DNA of 64,000 nt from Candidatus Hydrogenedentota bacterium (GTDB lineage Bacteria > Hydrogenedentota > Hydrogenedentia > Hydrogenedentales > JAEUWI01), in NCBI GenBank assembly GCA_016791475.1, contig JAEUWI010000009.1:100269-164268 (forward strand), read 5' to 3'. The position numbers and the translations under genes were made by a program. Under the pieces are notes generated by a model. It saw nothing but the letters and a program-made list of their open reading frames with translations, made no database searches and was not told the DNA's origin. This document shows, in pieces, positions 25,857 through 35,600 of this stretch (positions are counted from its first letter, which is position 1; every line of letters begins with the position of its first letter).

Positions 25857-26570
25857 ATGCGACAGGACATATTTCGTGCGGATGAGTACACAATGGCGGA
25901 CCAGGCTTCGGCCGAGGCGCGCGCTTCCTTTATTTCCAAGACGTATGTGCATCTATTCGCTGCCGTACTTGCCTTCATCGGCGTCGAGGCGGTAATCCTG
26001 AGTCTTCCCATCACGGAAAGCCTTGTGGCGTCCGTGCTGGGTATCCGCTACGGCATGCTGATCGTCCTCGCCGGATTCATGGGCGTAAGCTATGTGGCCA
26101 ACCGCTGGGCCGCTTCCGATACCTCGGTGGGCATGCAGTATGCCGGCCTCGGCCTTTATGTGGTCGCGGAGGCGATCTTCTTTGCACCGTTGCTCTACAT
26201 CGCCGCCAACTTCGGCGGTCGGGAAGTGATCCCCACGGCCGCCATCCTCACCGGCTGCGCCTTTACGGGCATTACGTCCATTGTTTTCTTTACGCGCAAG
26301 AATTTCTCCTTCATGGGGCCCTTTCTGGGGATGTTCGGATTCGTAGCCCTTGGCCTGATCGTGTGCAGCGTTGTATTCGGATTTTCCCTGGGGATTTTCT
26401 TCACGGGCGTCATGGCCGTCTTCGCGGGTGCGAGTGTCCTCTACACCACCTCCAACGTGATGCACGAATACCGCGTCGGCCAGCACGTGGCGGCTGCGCT
26501 GGCCCTCTTCGCCTCCGTTGCGCTCCTTTTCTGGTATATTCTCCAGCTCCTGATGTCGTCCCGCGACTGA
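25857..26570 (+). CDS. Bax inhibitor-1/YccA family membrane protein
   Basis: The product has 237 residues with about seven transmembrane helices (for example LFAAVLAFIGVEAVILSL, FMGPFLGMFGFVALGLIV and ALALFASVALLFWYILQLLM). ATG at 25857 follows GGGAG by 9 bases, and the promoter at 25763 supports this start. BI-1/YccA proteins (TMBIM superfamily) are pH-sensitive calcium-leak channels or modulators of the FtsH protease; the exact bacterial role is not settled. It converges on a second BI-1-type gene across a shared terminator, so two paralogue classes are paired here. Confidence 0.88.
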   Translation: MRQDIFRADEYTMADQASAEARASFISKTYVHLFAAVLAFIGVEAVILSLPITESLVASVLGIRYGMLIVLAGFMGVSYVANRWAASDTSVGMQYAGLGLYVVAEAIFFAPLLYIAANFGGREVIPTAAILTGCAFTGITSIVFFTRKNFSFMGPFLGMFGFVALGLIVCSVVFGFSLGIFFTGVMAVFAGASVLYTTSNVMHEYRVGQHVAAALALFASVALLFWYILQLLMSSRD

Positions 26571-26597
26571 CCGCCAGTCCACAACCTCCAAAACTGG

Positions 26598-26625
26598 AAG
26601 GCCCGCGAATGATCGCGGGCCTTTT
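26598..26625. terminator. Bidirectional terminator between the two BI-1 genes
   Basis: A 9-bp GC-rich stem (GGCCCGCGA and TCGCGGGCC) with loop ATGA is followed by TTTTCTTG on the plus strand and preceded by a short A-containing stretch for the minus strand. It lies between convergent genes. Confidence 0.75.
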
Positions 26626-26673
26626 CTTGTGCTTATCTTATCGTTGTTAACGCCAGTCGTTGCCCCATGGACC

Positions 26674-27417
26674 CTATCGCCGCGACTGGAGCTTCGACAG
26701 CAGCCTCAGGATCTCCAGGTAGAGCCAGATCAGCGTGACCATCAATCCGAAGGCCGAGTACCACTCCATGTACTTCGGCGCACCGCGCTCCGCGCCGTTT
26801 TCGATAAAGTCAAAATCCAGCACGAGGTTGAGCGAGGCTACAACGACCACAAAGAGGCTGAAGCCAATCCCGATGGCGCCGGTCTGGTGAATGAACGGCA
26901 CCGCGATACCAAAAAGCCCCAGCACAATCGTGGCGAGGTAGGCCAGAAAGATCCCGCCCGTCGCGGCGGCCACGCCGAGCTTGAAATTTTCCGTGGCCTT
27001 GATGAGTCCGATGCGGTAGACAAACAGCAGGGCCAGCAGGATACCAAAGGTCAACGTGACGGCCTGTATGACAATGGCCTGTCCCGACATCACCTGGGCC
27101 TGTGCCGAAACTCCACCGAGGAAAAGTCCCTCGCAGAGCGCGTAGACCGGTGCCGTGTACATGGCGATTGCCGGTTTGAAACTGGTCACCAGACCAAACA
27201 CCAGGCCTCCGATGAGCCCGCCAATCATCCAGAGCATGACCTGCTCCGACCCGTTCAGGTAACCGCGCCAGGTGAAGGCCGCCGACGCCATCACGAGCAT
27301 GAGCAGAATGCCGGACTTGCTCACAGTACCTTCGATGGTCATGGACTGTCCACCGTAGGCCTGATCGTGAACATTCAAAAAGGTATTCTCATTCAGCGCT
27401 GGATTCGCTGTTCTCAT
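26674..27417 (-). CDS. Bax inhibitor-1 family (YccA-like, BaxI_1 type) membrane protein
   Basis: The product has 247 residues. It begins MRTANPALNENTF, the characteristic N-terminus of the BaxI_1 subgroup (compare MRTSNPxL in relatives), followed by seven hydrophobic segments including GILLMLVMASAAFTW and MLWMIGGLIGGLVFGLV. It belongs to a different subgroup from the convergent gene at 25857, so it is not a recent duplicate. The function is presumably membrane stress or ion homeostasis. It lies downstream (minus strand) of the giant protein at 27528 only in map order; the two genes run in the same direction but are separated by 110 bases. Confidence 0.9.
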   Translation of the reverse strand: MRTANPALNENTFLNVHDQAYGGQSMTIEGTVSKSGILLMLVMASAAFTWRGYLNGSEQVMLWMIGGLIGGLVFGLVTSFKPAIAMYTAPVYALCEGLFLGGVSAQAQVMSGQAIVIQAVTLTFGILLALLFVYRIGLIKATENFKLGVAAATGGIFLAYLATIVLGLFGIAVPFIHQTGAIGIGFSLFVVVVASLNLVLDFDFIENGAERGAPKYMEWYSAFGLMVTLIWLYLEILRLLSKLQSRR

Positions 27418-27527
27418 CCTCGGTCTCTCCTCTGTTGATTCACTCTCATCTGAGACTTCAATCTCCAGGAAATACTACACCCTGCGGCCTCTCGGTATTC
27501 ATGCCGCGCGGACAATCCTTTCCAGAT

Positions 27528-30500
27528 TCACGCCCCGCCCGCGCCGCGCCAGGCCAGCAGACCCGCCAAGGCAATACCCAGCAGGAAGAGGTCACCGAGA
27601 TAGCGCCGGACCGTGTCGGCCAGGGAGACCACGCCCACCTTGGCGCAGCCGCCGGGATCCACCGGGTTTACCCGGGCGTCGAGCTCCGCTTCTGTCAGGA
27701 CGCCATCGCTACCCGCGAGTTCATTGAACTGGATCTGGGTAATGGCCGGCACTTCCGCGCGGGCCTCGGAGAAGCTCAGGCTGCCATTGCCGTCCTGGTC
27801 CGCCGCATCGAATTCGTCCAATAGCAGCACGGCCACCGCATCGGTGCTGAGTCCGGTGCGGGTCAGGCCGATCTCGATCGACTCGATAAAGTCCGGGGCC
27901 GTCACGGTGCCCGTGTTCGTCGCAAAGCCCGCCGCCGCGCCGTTCACGGTGTAATCACCCTGCGGCAGGGCCGGAAAGGTATAGACCCCATCCACATTGA
28001 CGGAAGTCGACGTACCCGTCAGTTCCGCGATACTTACCGTGCCATTGCCGATGGGGGCCTCGGTTTCGAAATCCTTCAACAGCACCGAGAGGGTGAAGGT
28101 CAGAATCTGGGCGTTCGACGTAAGGCGATAGGGCAGGAAGTCCACCTCGCCGGGACCCTCCATCCTGAGATTGATCTCGCCGAACTCATCGCTGCCCCAT
28201 TCGTTGCCTTCCGCAACAATAGTGGCGCTCTCATTGAGATTGTTGATGAAGGCTCCGCCGATGCTGTCCGCATCGAAGCTGTTCTGCCCCGACTCATTCA
28301 AGTCGCGGATGTCGCCCATCTGGGGCACCACTTCCGCCTCGGCCCCTTTGCGATCCGAGGGGCGCTGTACGAAGAGGGCGTCTTCCTGAATGGTCTCGAA
28401 GCGCGTGCGCGTTATCCGTGCGCCGGTGGCCAGGGCGCGTACGCCAAATTCGCACTGGCGAATAAGGCAATCTTGCACGACGGTGCCGGAGGATTCCAGA
28501 TTCAGGATGGATATGCCCACGGAGCCCAGGAGATTGCTGCCGTCCAGCGCCACATTGAACACCGTCATCTTTACCCCGTCAATGGAGAGGAGACGGAAGT
28601 CCGACGCGTCCGTCAACTCCAGCACAACGGTCAAATTGGCCAGCACGGTGTTGTCCGCCGCCTGGATCGCCCGGTCGCCGTTGGTCTGCACTTGCGCGAG
28701 GGCCGGCGCGATCACCGTGGCGCCCCGGTCCGACGGATCGGCGCCGCGCAGCGCCACATTCGGCGCGAAGCTGACCGCTTCGGTATACGTCTCGGCCGAC
28801 AACTGAATCGTCACCACGTAGTCTTCGGTGGCGTAGGTCGCGGCCTCTTCCATGGCCCGAGTGATGGTGGTGAACGGATCCTCCTCGGTGCCCGAGCCTT
28901 CGCCTTCGCCCTTTTTCACGTAGAGCACCGGCGGGCCATCGCCCGGTTCCCGGGGCGGCGCATCGCCCACAACGATGAACTCTTCCTTCCGCTCCACCGC
29001 CACACCCGCGTTGGTAATCACGGTCAAGGTCACGGTGTATCGACCATCCGCGGTGTAGGTGTGTTGCGGGTTCTCCTGGTTGCTGAAGAGGTTGTCGCCG
29101 AAGTCCCAGAACAGCGCGCCCTGGGTGGCGCCGTTCAGCGTAGTATCGTTCGTAAACTGGACGGTAAGCGGCGGCTCGCCGGACGTTCTATCCGCACTGA
29201 AGTCCGCTATCGGCCCTTCACCCTCGCCTTCACCCTCGCCTTCTCCTTCGCCTTCGCCTTCGCCTTCACCCTCGCCTTCACCCTCGCCTTCACCCTCGCC
29301 TTCACCCTCGCCTTCGCCTTCTCCCTCTCCTTCTCCTTCTCCTTCACCTTCACCTTCGCCTTCGCCCTCGCCCTCGCCCTCGCCCTCACCCTCGCCTTCT
29401 CCTTCTCCCTCACCACCCGATACGCCGGTGCCCGACAGCGCAACCAGGATCTCCGGTGAATCCGGGTCGTCGGAGTTTACGGACAAGGCCCCGGAGAAGT
29501 CGCCAGGCCCATCCGGATCAAAAGTAACGGTCACCGTCCTGCTTTCGCCAAATTCGAGAATCGTCTCTCCCGTGTCGCCATTCAGCCCGAAGCCATCCGA
29601 CCCTTCCACGATCCCGGCGCCGGTGACGCTCAGGTCCCCCTCACCCGTATTGGTGATGACGACATCGCGCTCCACGGGCCCCGCACCGATATCCTGTGCC
29701 TCAAAATCGATACTGAGAGGCGAAACTTCGATATTGCTCGTGCAAGGCTCGCCCCCCTGAAACTCATCCGCGCCGATATCCACGTTGCAGCCCGAGGGCC
29801 GGTTCTCCGCGTCAAAGTCGCTCAGCGGGGTGACATTCTGGGACTCCACAATGACCGATTCGCCCCGATCCACGAGCGGTGAAGTCTCCAGCAGGTGATA
29901 GTCGTCGATGGTGTAGGTCTCCAGCAAGCCGCCCCGGTGCGCCGCGACGAGGTTTCCCTTCACCAGCAACGTCGTCTCCGTGTTGTCCACGATCCGGTAG
30001 TGCTCCCGCACTTCGGGATCGATCGACAGGTTCACGAGAGCGCCCGCCCACTCGCCGGGCGCCCAGCTCCGATCCGTGTCGGTCAAGGTCGACTGGCGCG
30101 TAACCGGATCATAGACCGTTGCGCTTTTCCAGCTTCCCGAGGCCTCGTCGTTGCCGTTGGTGTCGCCATTGCCCACCAGTCCGTTGGATAGCACCGAATT
30201 GTCTCTGAAGTTCACGCCGAAGAGGGGCGCAAGCTCTTCCGGGGTCGCGTGGGCGACGCCATCCCGCAGCACCAGCGCGGTATTCACATCAAAATTGTTG
30301 TTCGCGATCGGGATCGTGATCGCGTCGGCCAAATGGATCGCCGTCTCCACACGCTCAAAAAGGTTGTTGTAAAGGCCCGATAGATTGTCCACCGCGATCA
30401 CCGGAAAGAAGATGCTCGCCCCGCCCTCGGGCGTACCGCTGAAAGAATTGTTGATCAGCGTGACCCGCTGCTCGCTCGCTATATCCGCGCCCTGCGGGCC

Positions 30501-32483
30501 CGTGCAGGTATTCTCCGTGAACAGGTTGTTCCGGATCAGGATATTGCGCCCTCCCTCAAACATGAAGTACATGCCGCCGCCCGCGTCCGCATGGTTGCGC
30601 GAAAAGAGATTCTGCTCGAAGAAATTCCGGTCGACCTCTCCCTCGACGAAAAGACCGCCGCCGGACGACCCGCCATCGACGCTGGTGGCGCGGTTGCCGA
30701 CAAATTCGTTGGCGCCAAATCCGCCATCGAAGGTGCCGCCGACAAACATCCCCGCGCCATTCGACGTAAAGAGGCCGTTGCCAAAATCGACCATCTGCGC
30801 GCTGTTGCCGAAGAAGCGGTTGCTCACCACATCGCCCAGCAGTCCCTCGGCAATGCAGAGGCCGGCGCCCGCAAAATTCCGCGCCACGGTATTGGCCAGG
30901 ATGTTGTTGATAAAATCGTTGCTCTCCAGCGTGCCGACGACCACCCCGCCCATATAGGCGCCCGCGCCCCGCAACTCGGCGGTGTTGGCCTCGAAACGGT
31001 TCCCGATGAAGGGAAGCGTCAGGGCGCCGGCAATATACAGGCCGCCGCCCGCACTGTTGCGCGTGCTGCCGGTGACGGAGCATTCCTTGAACAAGTTCCC
31101 GCTCAGGTCCGCTCCCGTAAAATCGCCACCCGCGTAAAGGCCCGCACCAAAAGCGTCGCCGTCGGTACTGCTCGCCCGGCAGTTGTCGAAGGTGTTCCGG
31201 CGCAGGGGGCCATTCCAGTTTCCGCCCACGTGCACCGCGCCACCCCGGGCTTCCGCCACGCCATTGCCCTGGGCGTCCATCGAGGCGCTATTGTTGGTGA
31301 AGGTGCAGTTGCTCAGACCCGTGTTGCTCGCCGTAAACTGCCCCAGAATCGCAATCGCGCCGCCGCGCTGCACCTGAAAGGACGACTCCCCCGCACCGGC
31401 CTGATTGCCGGTAAACGTGCAGCCCGTGATATCGCCGACATAGTCCCCGGCCACAAACAGGCCGCCACCCGAACCGCGCACGGTATTGTTTTCAAACGTG
31501 CAATTGCTGATATCGCCCGAAATGGACCCCGCGACCGCAAACGTGCCGTCAATGGAGAACGTGGGCGCGTTGTTGTCCGTGAACGAACACCCGGTCATGC
31601 CGCCGGTGAAGGACCCGTCCACCATCACCGCCGAGCCGAGGCCGTCCACGCCGTCCACGGTGGACACCGAATTGCCGTTGAAGCTGTTGGAGGCGAAACT
31701 CTCCACACCATTCGCCCCCACGAAGTCGCCCCCGATGAACAGCGCGCCGCCGAAGGCATCGGCCAGGCCATTCCCGAGGATATTGAGCTCGGCGGAGTTG
31801 CCGGTGAAGGAATTCCCCGTGATCTCTCCCGTCATCGCCCCGGCGACGCACACCGCGCCGCCAAAGCGGTCCTGAAAGGTTCCTGTCAGGCCTGTGGTGT
31901 TGCCGGTAAAGGTGTTGTCCGCCAGGCGCAGTTGCTCGCCCGTGGCCACGGAAATCCAGATTGCCCCGCCCGCCCGTTCGCAGGCGTTGTTGGTGAAGGC
32001 ACAGTCTTGAATGGTACCGGAGCTGTTCAAGAACTCTATCGCGCCGCCGTTATCCGTGCCGCCGGTCCGCGCCGTGTTCTGGAAGGACAGACCGGAAATT
32101 ACGAAATCGCTGATTCCACTGCCCGTCAACAGGGGGCCCGCCGCCGAGGCCGCACCGCCACCATCAATGATCGACGTCTCCTTGCTCTCGCCGATCAAGC
32201 GCACTCCATCCGTCGGCAGATTAATGGGAAAGGTCTCCACGGTCTCGTCGTAGGTGCCGGGGCCAATGGTGAGGGTCCAGGGCTCGGCCGCCCCTTCGAG
32301 GCCCAGCGCCGCCAGCGCGCCGCCGATGGTGCGATAGGGGCTCACCTGCGTGCCGGGATTCCCGTCGTCACCCGTCTGAACACTTACGAAGCGCGTCGTA
32401 CCCGGATCTTCGCCCGCCCGCGCCGAACAAGAAAGCAGCGCACAGACCAGTCCGATGCAAACCCCTGATAGCGTGATCTTCAT
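27528..32483 (-). CDS. Giant secreted beta-helix protein with ASH, Gly-Glu, PKD and EF-hand regions
   Basis: The product has 1651 residues from ATG at 32483. In order it contains: a signal peptide (1 to about 24, ending SARAGE); a long right-handed beta-helix (about 30-880) built of NSFTGNSA and FxxNxF-type repeats; and an ASH-like domain (about 915-1020, with [13 protein letters not shown] and [14 protein letters not shown]). These are followed by about 66 residues of Glu-Gly repeat (1023-1090), a PKD domain ([21 protein letters not shown]) and a second beta-helix (about 1190-1430). A carboxypeptidase-regulatory-like fold (about 1450-1535), a dockerin/EF-hand-like segment ([13 protein letters not shown]) and the tail Cys1613, [17 protein letters not shown] then Arg complete it. 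Its role is probably adhesion or carbohydrate binding at the cell surface; no catalytic residues are evident. Confidence 0.88.
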   Translation of the reverse strand: MKITLSGVCIGLVCALLSCSARAGEDPGTTRFVSVQTGDDGNPGTQVSPYRTIGGALAALGLEGAAEPWTLTIGPGTYDETVETFPINLPTDGVRLIGESKETSIIDGGGAASAAGPLLTGSGISDFVISGLSFQNTARTGGTDNGGAIEFLNSSGTIQDCAFTNNACERAGGAIWISVATGEQLRLADNTFTGNTTGLTGTFQDRFGGAVCVAGAMTGEITGNSFTGNSAELNILGNGLADAFGGALFIGGDFVGANGVESFASNSFNGNSVSTVDGVDGLGSAVMVDGSFTGGMTGCSFTDNNAPTFSIDGTFAVAGSISGDISNCTFENNTVRGSGGGLFVAGDYVGDITGCTFTGNQAGAGESSFQVQRGGAIAILGQFTASNTGLSNCTFTNNSASMDAQGNGVAEARGGAVHVGGNWNGPLRRNTFDNCRASSTDGDAFGAGLYAGGDFTGADLSGNLFKECSVTGSTRNSAGGGLYIAGALTLPFIGNRFEANTAELRGAGAYMGGVVVGTLESNDFINNILANTVARNFAGAGLCIAEGLLGDVVSNRFFGNSAQMVDFGNGLFTSNGAGMFVGGTFDGGFGANEFVGNRATSVDGGSSGGGLFVEGEVDRNFFEQNLFSRNHADAGGGMYFMFEGGRNILIRNNLFTENTCTGPQGADIASEQRVTLINNSFSGTPEGGASIFFPVIAVDNLSGLYNNLFERVETAIHLADAITIPIANNNFDVNTALVLRDGVAHATPEELAPLFGVNFRDNSVLSNGLVGNGDTNGNDEASGSWKSATVYDPVTRQSTLTDTDRSWAPGEWAGALVNLSIDPEVREHYRIVDNTETTLLVKGNLVAAHRGGLLETYTIDDYHLLETSPLVDRGESVIVESQNVTPLSDFDAENRPSGCNVDIGADEFQGGEPCTSNIEVSPLSIDFEAQDIGAGPVERDVVITNTGEGDLSVTGAGIVEGSDGFGLNGDTGETILEFGESRTVTVTFDPDGPGDFSGALSVNSDDPDSPEILVALSGTGVSGGEGEGEGEGEGEGEGEGEGEGEGEGEGEGEGEGEGEGEGEGEGEGEGEGEGEGEGEGEGEGEGEGEGPIADFSADRTSGEPPLTVQFTNDTTLNGATQGALFWDFGDNLFSNQENPQHTYTADGRYTVTLTVITNAGVAVERKEEFIVVGDAPPREPGDGPPVLYVKKGEGEGSGTEEDPFTTITRAMEEAATYATEDYVVTIQLSAETYTEAVSFAPNVALRGADPSDRGATVIAPALAQVQTNGDRAIQAADNTVLANLTVVLELTDASDFRLLSIDGVKMTVFNVALDGSNLLGSVGISILNLESSGTVVQDCLIRQCEFGVRALATGARITRTRFETIQEDALFVQRPSDRKGAEAEVVPQMGDIRDLNESGQNSFDADSIGGAFINNLNESATIVAEGNEWGSDEFGEINLRMEGPGEVDFLPYRLTSNAQILTFTLSVLLKDFETEAPIGNGTVSIAELTGTSTSVNVDGVYTFPALPQGDYTVNGAAAGFATNTGTVTAPDFIESIEIGLTRTGLSTDAVAVLLLDEFDAADQDGNGSLSFSEARAEVPAITQIQFNELAGSDGVLTEAELDARVNPVDPGGCAKVGVVSLADTVRRYLGDLFLLGIALAGLLAWRGAGGA

Positions 32484-32547
32484 GCCCTGCAATCTCCCTG
32501 CGTGGCGCCTGTAGGCATTGGGCGGTTTCGCACACCGCTCCCACGGT

Positions 32548-32576
32548 AGAATACCACCGCTCCGACCCGTTTACAA
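32548..32576 (-). promoter_or_regulatory. Sigma-70-like promoter for giant protein gene
   Basis: On the minus strand TTGTAA (32576-32571), a 17-base spacer and TATTCT (32553-32548) end 65 bases before the ATG at 32483. Confidence 0.5.
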
Positions 32577-32590
32577 CGCGCCAAAAGAAG

Positions 32591-32625
32591 GCCGCCGCGC
32601 GGGCCGGGATGCCCGCGCGGCGGCG
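32591..32625 (-). terminator. Intrinsic terminator of the second giant gene
   Basis: A 13-bp GC-rich stem (CCGCCGCGCGGGC with its complement) with a 6-base loop is followed on the minus strand by CCTTCTTTT. It lies 21 bases after the stop at 32646. Confidence 0.75.
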
Positions 32626-32645
32626 ACAGAGATGACTGTTACCGG

Positions 32646-35600
32646 TCAGGACCGGGGCGATTGGTCGCCCGCGCCGGACCTGCCGAAACGAATGGAAAGG
32701 ACGGCCAGCAGCAGCACTACGAGGCTCAGGTCACCCCAGAGCGTACCACCGGATGCGCCCGGCCCGCAGGACGCGGGTCGGCCCGGATCCTTCTCGCCTT
32801 CACCTTCGCCTTCACCTTCGCCTTCGCCGCCATTCAGCGCGGACAGGGGCAGCACAACACTCTTGATTTCCGCCGCGCCTACGTCGAAGGCCACGGAGTT
32901 TTCGTTGAAGCCCGTCGCGGCACCGATGATTTGATACCCGCCTTCAAGCACGGCCGGGAACGCATAGACGCCGTTGTCATTGTTGGTAACCGGTCGGAAT
33001 CCACTCACTTCGAGCGCGGCGCTGCCGTTGGTCACCCGGGCCTGCGTTCGGTCGTCGAATATGGTGCAGATTACGGTGGAGGCGAGAATCGCGGAGCCTG
33101 CGGCGAGCTTGGGCGAGAAGTCCGCCGGCCCGCTGATGAGCGCGGTGACCGCGCCGTCATTGTCCGTTCCCCAGTCGTTGTTCTCCATGCGGAGCTCGAC
33201 ATCGGTCTCGTTGATTACCGCGACCGGCTCCGCCACGGGGTTCTCCGCCGCCGGATCGAAGGTGAACGTATTGAAACCGCTTTCCGAATCGAGGGAAGTG
33301 CTGAGGCCTTCGTCGCCGCTCACGTCCGCAGTCTCGCGAACCGCAATGCCCGCCGTACCCGGATCCTGGAAGAGCGACTTGCGAACCACCGGCAAACCGC
33401 CGGTGATCTCCACGCCCACGCCCAAATCAACGAAGTCACAGTCGTCCACGAGCCCCGAGGCCGAAGCCGAGCCCTGAGCCAGCACACCCGCGCCCGCGCG
33501 GTTCGTGTCCAGTCCGATAAACTGGACTCGGCGCACGATCATGTCGCTGCTGTCCATATTGAGCAGGGTTTCGGTGCCGTCCTGCGAGAGGATGGTCACA
33601 TCTTCGACCACGGCGCCGACCGCGCCCGAAACGACGCCAATGATGACCGCCGTGTCGTCGGGGACCTCCGGATCATCCACGGGACCGCTCAGGGTCACGC
33701 CCGCCGCCAGGGCGACATCCTCGGCATATTCCCCGGCCGCCAGGCGCACAAACTTCACCGTGCCCGGCGCGCCGGCCGCACGCGCCATGGCAAAGCCAAT
33801 CGTGCGAAGCGGATTATCGAGGGCGCCGTTGTCCGGGCCGTCCACGCCGATCTCGCTGTCCACGTGGAGCGTGATGTCCACATTGTCCGCGACATTCGGG
33901 TCCGTACCGCCCAGGTACTCTTCCAGATTACTCAGGAAGTCGTGATCATTGTCCAGCGCGGCGTCGTCCACCGAAAGGGGATTCAAAGCAAACTCGATTT
34001 CAAAGCCATCCGGCATGCCGTCGCCGTCCGTGTCGGGCAATTCGGGATCCGTACCTTCGATCGCCTCGTCGCAGTCGGTGACTCCATCGCCGTCGCCGTC
34101 GGCCTCGGGGTCCGTACACTCCGGCAGTACGCCGATCTCCGCCGGCTCGCTGAGCGCGGAGGTATTGCCCAGTGCATCCGTGACGGCGGCGGTATAGAAG
34201 CGAATCTCTTTGGTCGTCTTGTCCAACTCGATGCTCCAGTTCCCCTCCGAGTCGCACTGGGCCAGGCCCACGGTGTACTGGGCCTCGTCGACTTCGTCGG
34301 AGAACACTTGCACCAGGCCGTTGGGCGCGCCGACGCCCGCGACAAGCTGGCTGAGCGCCGTTCTGATCTCGGGCGCCGCGACACCGCCGTTGGCGCCGTT
34401 CAGCAGGGAAATCGCGTCGCCGCCGTTATTGAAGATGGAATTGTAGAGCATCGTGTTCCGCAGCGAAGTCTCGCCATCAATCCGAATGCCGTCCGCCACA
34501 TTCCCGGCGATTGTATTCGGCGTGAGGAAGTTGACGGGGAGTACGCCCTTCCGTACGGCGCCCTTGGCCTGCCGGATGGCGCCCTTGGAAGACTCCTCTT
34601 CCGCCAGGCCTATGAAGTTTGAATGGCCCCCGCTTGAGATCGCTATGCCATGGGGATTGTTGGCCAACGCGGAAGTTGCGCCGTCCGCCGAACCAATCTG
34701 GCTCCCGAGGATGAAGTTGCGATTCGCGCCGCCGCTGATGACGATGCCACCCCCTTCGGTGCCGTCGCCGTTGCCCGCAATGATGTTGGGCAGGCCGTAA
34801 CCGCCGGCGGAGGCGATGAAATTGAAGCTCGTGCCATTCGAGAGTACGATGCCGTTCTTCACATTGGGAAGCGCGTTCTCCCCGGTTGCGTCGACACCGA
34901 TAAAGTTGCTCGCGATGGTTGTGTACGTCGTGTCGCCGCCATCCACGACGATGCCCGTGGTGGTGTTGCCCGAGATGATGTTTCGGAGGGAGGAAAGTCC
35001 GCCGCCGACCGCACTGGACTGAGCGCCGGCATTGATCAGAATGCCCACGCCGTTGCCCAGGGCGCCAACGCCATCCGTTCCGATGCGGCAGGATCGAACA
35101 TAATTGGTGAATGCGAATTCGCCCGTGATCTTCACGCCCGCGCCCGGAAAATTGACGATCTGCAGTCCGGAAATCTGCCCGGACGTGCCCGTGAGGATCA
35201 TGCCGCTCGCCTCGCCGGAGAGGAGCGCGCCGTCGAGCACCACCTCGCCCCGACCGTCGATGTATATCCGCGCGGAGATCGGGCCGACCGGTGGCAACTC
35301 CGAAACCGGCTGGATGGTGCCCGCTTCGGAAAACGTTATATACACATTGAACTCGGACTGTGTGGCGAGCAGGACTTCGCGAAGCGATATTTTCCCGTCC
35401 GAACCGGAGTCCAGCAGCAATGCCGAAAGCGTGTCGGTACTGGGCGCATCGGCGACGTCGTTCAGGGTGGTCACCACCACCTGCGTAAAGGACGATTCCA
35501 GGACGGATGCCGCGAAGAGCTCCTCGAAGGACAGCAGTCCGTCGGCGTTGGTGTCCGCCGCCGTGAAGGAGGCGCTGTTCCGACCCGTTCCGGCTTGATA

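Noticed and set aside
29059..29760. Plus-strand Ser-Pro or Phe-Thr-Phe-Ala repeat ORFs opposite the giant gene at 27528
   Set aside because: These are repeat shadows in other frames of the Gly-Glu region; the minus-strand frame is continuous through PKD and beta-helix domains.
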